NCBI GenBank assembly: GCA_003702525.1
Contig: REGJ01000011.1
Coordinates: 1-34,438 of the forward strand
Direction: 5' to 3'
Length of the DNA stretch: 34,438 nt
Source: Candidatus Nitrosopumilus sp.
GTDB taxonomy: Archaea > Thermoproteota > Nitrososphaeria > Nitrososphaerales > Nitrosopumilaceae
The notes under the pieces are model-generated. The model was not told the DNA's origin. It worked only from the letters and a program-made list of their open reading frames with translations, and searched no databases. This document shows, piece by piece, positions 31,450 to 34,438 of the stretch. How positions within the stretch are numbered: position 1 is the first letter of the stretch; each line of letters begins with the position of its first letter. Both the position numbers and the translations under genes were made by a program.

Positions 31450-32736
31450 CTATCTCAAAATAATTCCTATGTCCATGAGATTTGTATGTGTAAAGCCAGT
31501 CTCAATGTTTCCTTTTTGTTTTTGAAAGAACCTACCTGAATCACTATTTTTTAGAAATTCTTTCATCGTGTCTAGGTCTACCTTGACGTTTTCAGTTATT
31601 GCTCCTGCAAAAAGAGAGTTACCATCTATTCCATCAGTGCCCATTGAGGCAATTACCATTTTTTTTGATTTTTGAGTGTTCTTTAGCAGTCTTAAGACCA
31701 ATTCTTGGTTTCTTCCTCCCATGCCTTTTCCAAGAACTCTAACTGTTGTCTCACCTCCAAAAATTAGGCACATTTTTTGCCCTTCAGAAACATTATTGAG
31801 AATCTCCTTAACTGCCTCTTTTATGTCTCCAAAAATTTGAATTGTTTTGACTTTGTAGCCTTTCTTTTTAGCTACAGTTTCCATTGCTTTGAGACAATCC
31901 TTGTTATTTGCTATTACTTGATTTTCAATTTTTGATTTTTTTGGAGTTTCTACTTCATTTTCTAATCCTTTTTCTAAGACTTGAAGAACTTCAATTGGTG
32001 TTTTTCTTTTTAGTTTGTATTTTTCTAAAATCTCTAATGCATCTGCAAATGTTGTATTATCCATGTATGTTGTCCCTGATGCAATAGATGAAAGATCATC
32101 TCCTTCAACATCAGACATTATCAAACTTAATCCGTGGCATTTCATGTTTTCAACCAGTTTCCCTCCTTTGATTTTTGAGAGATGCTTTCTAACACAATTG
32201 AATTCTTGAATTGTTGCTCCTGACTTTAGTAATAACTTTGTAACATAGATTTTGTCATCAAGAGTAATTCCACTTGGCATGGCCAAAAGTGATGAACCCC
32301 CTCCTGAAACTAGGAAAATTATTAAATCATCACTTTTTTTATTTTGAATAAACTTCATTACTTCTTTTGCTGCTTTGACACTAGTTTGATCTGGTTCTGG
32401 ATGTCTTGAATTAAAAATTTGAAATTTTTTACCTTTGATTATTGATTTTGATCCTTTCGGAATAACTATAATTCCACTCTTAATTGGGATTATTGCATTA
32501 AGCGCTCTTGTCATTGAATCAGCTGCTTTCCCAAATGCTACAGAATAGATGTTGGAATACTTTGCAATGTTGATGGTTTTTCCATTAATTTTGATTTTTT
32601 CAGGTGTAACATACTTTGATATGATATTCTCAGGGTTTGCTGCTTGAAGCCCCACTTCTAAAATTTCTAGACACTCTTGCTTTTTTTGAGAATCTGCAAG
32701 AACATAAAAATTTTTTATCATCATGTCTTTGGGCAA
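31450..32736 (-). CDS. Glycerate 2-kinase (MOFRL family)
   Basis: A 428-residue protein with the two domains of the family: an N-terminal DUF4147 domain (about 20-260) and a C-terminal MOFRL domain (about 310-425). Landmarks are VAFGKAADSM near 67-76, FLVSGGGSSLLAMP, MSDVEGDDLSSIASG (phosphate/ATP site region), and in MOFRL GGETTVRVLGKGMGGRNQEL and SMGTDGIDGNS. It phosphorylates D-glycerate to 2-phosphoglycerate, linking glycerate to lower glycolysis/gluconeogenesis. The listed start is TTG 32734-32736; ATG at 32722-32724 (residue 5) is equally possible and loses nothing. Confidence 0.93.
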   Translation of the reverse strand: MPKDMMIKNFYVLADSQKKQECLEILEVGLQAANPENIISKYVTPEKIKINGKTINIAKYSNIYSVAFGKAADSMTRALNAIIPIKSGIIVIPKGSKSIIKGKKFQIFNSRHPEPDQTSVKAAKEVMKFIQNKKSDDLIIFLVSGGGSSLLAMPSGITLDDKIYVTKLLLKSGATIQEFNCVRKHLSKIKGGKLVENMKCHGLSLIMSDVEGDDLSSIASGTTYMDNTTFADALEILEKYKLKRKTPIEVLQVLEKGLENEVETPKKSKIENQVIANNKDCLKAMETVAKKKGYKVKTIQIFGDIKEAVKEILNNVSEGQKMCLIFGGETTVRVLGKGMGGRNQELVLRLLKNTQKSKKMVIASMGTDGIDGNSLFAGAITENVKVDLDTMKEFLKNSDSGRFFQKQKGNIETGFTHTNLMDIGIILR

Positions 32737-32840
32737 TTTTTGTGCTATCTAAACATATTTTCTAAAATCTACTCTTTACGTCTGTTTTCATTAAGAACTC
32801 CAACTTGGTCTCCAATTTACTTGAAAATCACTAGACAATT

Positions 32841-32849
32841 TTTATAATT
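32841..32849 (+). promoter_or_regulatory. TATA-like box upstream of the mini-ORF and Ig-repeat gene
   Basis: TTTATAATT is centred about 26 bases before ATG 32871, predicting a transcript that starts at the mini-ORF and carries a leader of about 64 bases to the Ig-repeat gene. A second A/T-rich box near 32897-32906 could start a shorter transcript. Confidence 0.45.
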
Positions 32850-32870
32850 AAAAGTCCATATTATATTACT

Positions 32871-32942
32871 ATGATAATATGCTATGGGTGTTCATATTTT
32901 ATTTTAATAATTCAAGATTTTGGAGTTAATTTGCATGGGTAG
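32871..32942 (+). CDS. Possible leaderless 23-residue leader peptide
   Basis: A frame of 23 codons plus TAG begins at ATG 32871, exactly where the TATA box at 32841-32849 would start transcription. It encodes MIICYGCSYFILIIQDFGVN followed by LHG. It overlaps the start of the Ig-repeat gene (ATG 32935) by eight bases in another frame. It could couple or tune translation of the large gene, or be chance: the frame is short and has no homologue I recognise. Confidence 0.25.
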   Translation: MIICYGCSYFILIIQDFGVNLHG

Positions 32943-34438
32943 AAAAAAATCTATTTTTATTCCAATTCTGTTTTTATTTTTATTATCTGTAATCTTTACT
33001 TCATTTTCAATCCCTTCTGCATACGCTGCAGTTCCAACAGTAGAAGCAACACAAACCCATTTAGTCATATCAAACGCAGAGACATCTGGTATAATTAATT
33101 TCAGTTTGGGATCTCTTTCTGAAAATGATATTATTTTGATTCACGTTGCATTAGATGGTTCTGTTACTAATCTTGCAGCAGCAGGTTATACCTCATTTGC
33201 ATCTCACAATGATGGAAGCAGTGTTGATGGTTATTGGTTGTGGAAAAGAATGGGCGGAACACCTGATACAAGTGTTACAATTACATGGACTGGTTCAGAA
33301 CAAGCAAGAATTACTCTGTTAAGAATTTCTGGTGCTATAAACACTGGGGATATAATAGATACAACTGGTGCTGTTTCCTTTGGTACTGGAACTAGTGTGA
33401 CTCCAACATCTCCTGCATCTACCGTAGCAAATACATTATTCATTGCATCTGTTACAGTTGATAGAGACAGAGTTGATGATTTAGATTCTGTCTCTGGCAC
33501 TGGTTGGACAAAAATTAGTACTAGTGGTTCATCTGATGTTGGTGCACATGCTGTTGGTTCAATAATTGCAACATTAAATCAAGAATTCATTGGAACTCCT
33601 GCAGATCCTACTTTTGATTCATGGGCAAGTGATGGATACGCTGCAATTGTTTTTAATATCAAAGAACTTGATACCACATCTCCAACACCTACTATCACAT
33701 CTAGTGATGGCGCTAGTGGTTCAACAACTAACGCAAATCCAATCAATTTCTCAATATCTTTTGATGAATCAGTAACAGGATTCACATCTGGCGATGTATC
33801 AGTATCTGGTACTGGAAGTCCTGGTGCAGTAACCGGATTTACTGGTTCTGGAGCTGGTCCTTACACGTTTACAATTGCACCTGGCTCTGATGGCACAGTG
33901 ATTGTTGATGTTAACAGCTCTGTTGCAACTGACTTGGCAGGAAACAATAACGTTGCAGCAACACAATTCACAATTACTTCTGATACCACTGGGCCAACTG
34001 TAACCATTACTTCCTCCACTGGTTCAGATGGTGACACAGTAAACAATACCACACTTAGCTACACTGCAACATTTAGTGAATCCGTATCTGACTTTGTTAT
34101 TGGAGATATCACAGTCTCTGGTACTGCCAATGGTGGTTCACCTGCAGCAACTAACTTTGCAGGTTCTGGAACAACTTACACCTTTGATGTCCTGAGAGGT
34201 TCATCTGATGGTACTGTTGCAGTTACAATTAACGCTGGTGTTGCAACTGATACTTATGGCAATACTAACTCTATTTCAAACACATATGACTTTACAATTG
34301 ATACCACATCTCCAACACCTACTATCACATCTAGTGATGGCGCTAGTGGTTCAACAACTAACGCAAATCCAATCAATTTCTCAATATCTTTTGATGAATC
34401 AGTAACAGGATTCACATCTGGCGATGTATCAGTATCTG
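32935..34438 (+). CDS. Large secreted Ig-repeat surface protein, C-terminus beyond window
   Basis: Open from ATG 32935 to the last base (501 codons), so the protein is incomplete. The start has a Shine-Dalgarno-like GGAG (32922-32925) nine bases upstream. Residues 1-31 form a signal peptide (FIPILFLFLLSVIFTSFSIP, cleavage near SAYA). Residues about 33-245 form a beta-rich domain of the type SENDIILIHVALDGS...GYTSFASHNDG seen at the start of many large surface proteins. From 246 there are bacterial-type Ig-like repeats (Big_12-like), each opening with DTTSPTPTITSS or DTTGPTVTITSS and holding FSESVSDF/FDESVTGF motifs: 246-349, 350-455 and 456 onward. It is probably an S-layer-associated or adhesin-like protein. 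Confidence 0.87.
   Translation, partial: MGRKKSIFIPILFLFLLSVIFTSFSIPSAYAAVPTVEATQTHLVISNAETSGIINFSLGSLSENDIILIHVALDGSVTNLAAAGYTSFASHNDGSSVDGYWLWKRMGGTPDTSVTITWTGSEQARITLLRISGAINTGDIIDTTGAVSFGTGTSVTPTSPASTVANTLFIASVTVDRDRVDDLDSVSGTGWTKISTSGSSDVGAHAVGSIIATLNQEFIGTPADPTFDSWASDGYAAIVFNIKELDTTSPTPTITSSDGASGSTTNANPINFSISFDESVTGFTSGDVSVSGTGSPGAVTGFTGSGAGPYTFTIAPGSDGTVIVDVNSSVATDLAGNNNVAATQFTITSDTTGPTVTITSSTGSDGDTVNNTTLSYTATFSESVSDFVIGDITVSGTANGGSPAATNFAGSGTTYTFDVLRGSSDGTVAVTINAGVATDTYGNTNSISNTYDFTIDTTSPTPTITSSDGASGSTTNANPINFSISFDESVTGFTSGDVSVS
33668..34438 (+). repeat. Higher-order direct repeat inside the Ig-repeat gene
   Basis: Bases 33668-33808 and 34298-34438 are identical over 141 bases, 630 bases (210 codons) apart, and the second copy is cut by the window end. 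The unit is a pair of Ig-like domains, not one: the domain between them (from 33982) is related but clearly diverged. Identity at the DNA level suggests recent duplication or gene conversion. Confidence 0.92.

Noticed and set aside
33231-33500. Minus-strand frame opposite the Ig-repeat gene
   Set aside because: Shadow frame: low-complexity Val/Ser/Pro-rich translation of the antisense strand of a clearly coding region.
1-34438. Insertion sequences, integrases, prophage or attachment sites
   Set aside because: No transposase, recombinase or phage-like gene, no terminal inverted repeats and no sharp composition change apart from the two small GC-rich intergenic elements and the tRNAs.

Overview
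The window looks like a chromosomal segment of a marine ammonia-oxidising thaumarchaeon (Nitrosopumilus/Nitrosarchaeum type). This rests on the AT-rich sequence, the very compact gene packing, TATA-like boxes about 26 bases upstream of start codons (leaderless transcripts), many TTG/GTG starts, archaeal proteins (ribosomal L40e, pyruvoyl-dependent arginine decarboxylase, a DPS-like ferritin, an MBL-fold RNA-processing homologue, HAGH-type isoleucyl-tRNA synthetase) and a tRNA with a bulge-helix-bulge intron. The genus is inferred from overall protein resemblance, not from a search. I see no rRNA, CRISPR array, insertion sequence, integrase or prophage.

Layout. 1-2.2 kb: small membrane and zinc-binding proteins of unknown role. 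2.3-5 kb: a zinc alcohol dehydrogenase divergent from a secreted protein with two HYR domains and a coiled coil. 5-9.8 kb: a thioredoxin-domain (YyaL/SPATA20-like) protein, a small membrane-anchored protein whose frame is broken by one base, and secreted or anchored proteins of unknown role. 9.8-12.4 kb: a stand-alone Lrp/AsnC effector domain, a DEAD-box RNA helicase, a membrane-anchored DsbA-like oxidoreductase and tRNA-Thr(UGU). 12.5-17.4 kb: small membrane proteins, arginine decarboxylase, a two-ended membrane-anchored secreted protein and an M3 oligopeptidase, with a GC-rich structured intergenic element at 15306-15379. 17.4-19.5 kb: UBP-type zinc finger with inorganic pyrophosphatase, tRNA-Val(CAC) with an intron, and L40e. 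19.6-22.8 kb: succinyl-CoA synthetase (sucCD), a conserved unknown, a DPS-like ferritin and a second structured intergenic element at 22728-22780. 22.9-30.1 kb: ileS and a purine/one-carbon cluster (purD, 5-formyl-THF cyclo-ligase, folD, purN) with an ABM/cupin pair inside. 30.2-32.7 kb: MBL-fold nuclease-like protein, a small Cys/His protein and glycerate 2-kinase. 32.9 kb to the end: the start of a large secreted Ig-repeat protein that runs off the window.

How genes work together. FolD and the cyclo-ligase feed the folate pool from which PurN draws 10-formyl-THF, and PurD makes PurN's substrate, so four neighbouring genes cover adjacent steps of purine synthesis. sucC and sucD overlap by four bases and form one enzyme; L40e follows in the same direction. 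Arginine decarboxylase makes agmatine, needed for polyamines and for agmatidine in tRNA-Ile. The DPS-like ferritin, DsbA-like and YyaL-like proteins fit redox and iron homeostasis.

The least explained signals are two GC-rich foldable intergenic elements, one with a potential H-type pseudoknot; the apparent +1 frameshift at a CGT-TAA site; the tRNA-Val variable-arm intron; two tiny proteins sharing a Cys/His pattern; and a leaderless mini-ORF overlapping the start of the Ig-repeat gene. I found no clear novel multi-gene defence or metabolic system.
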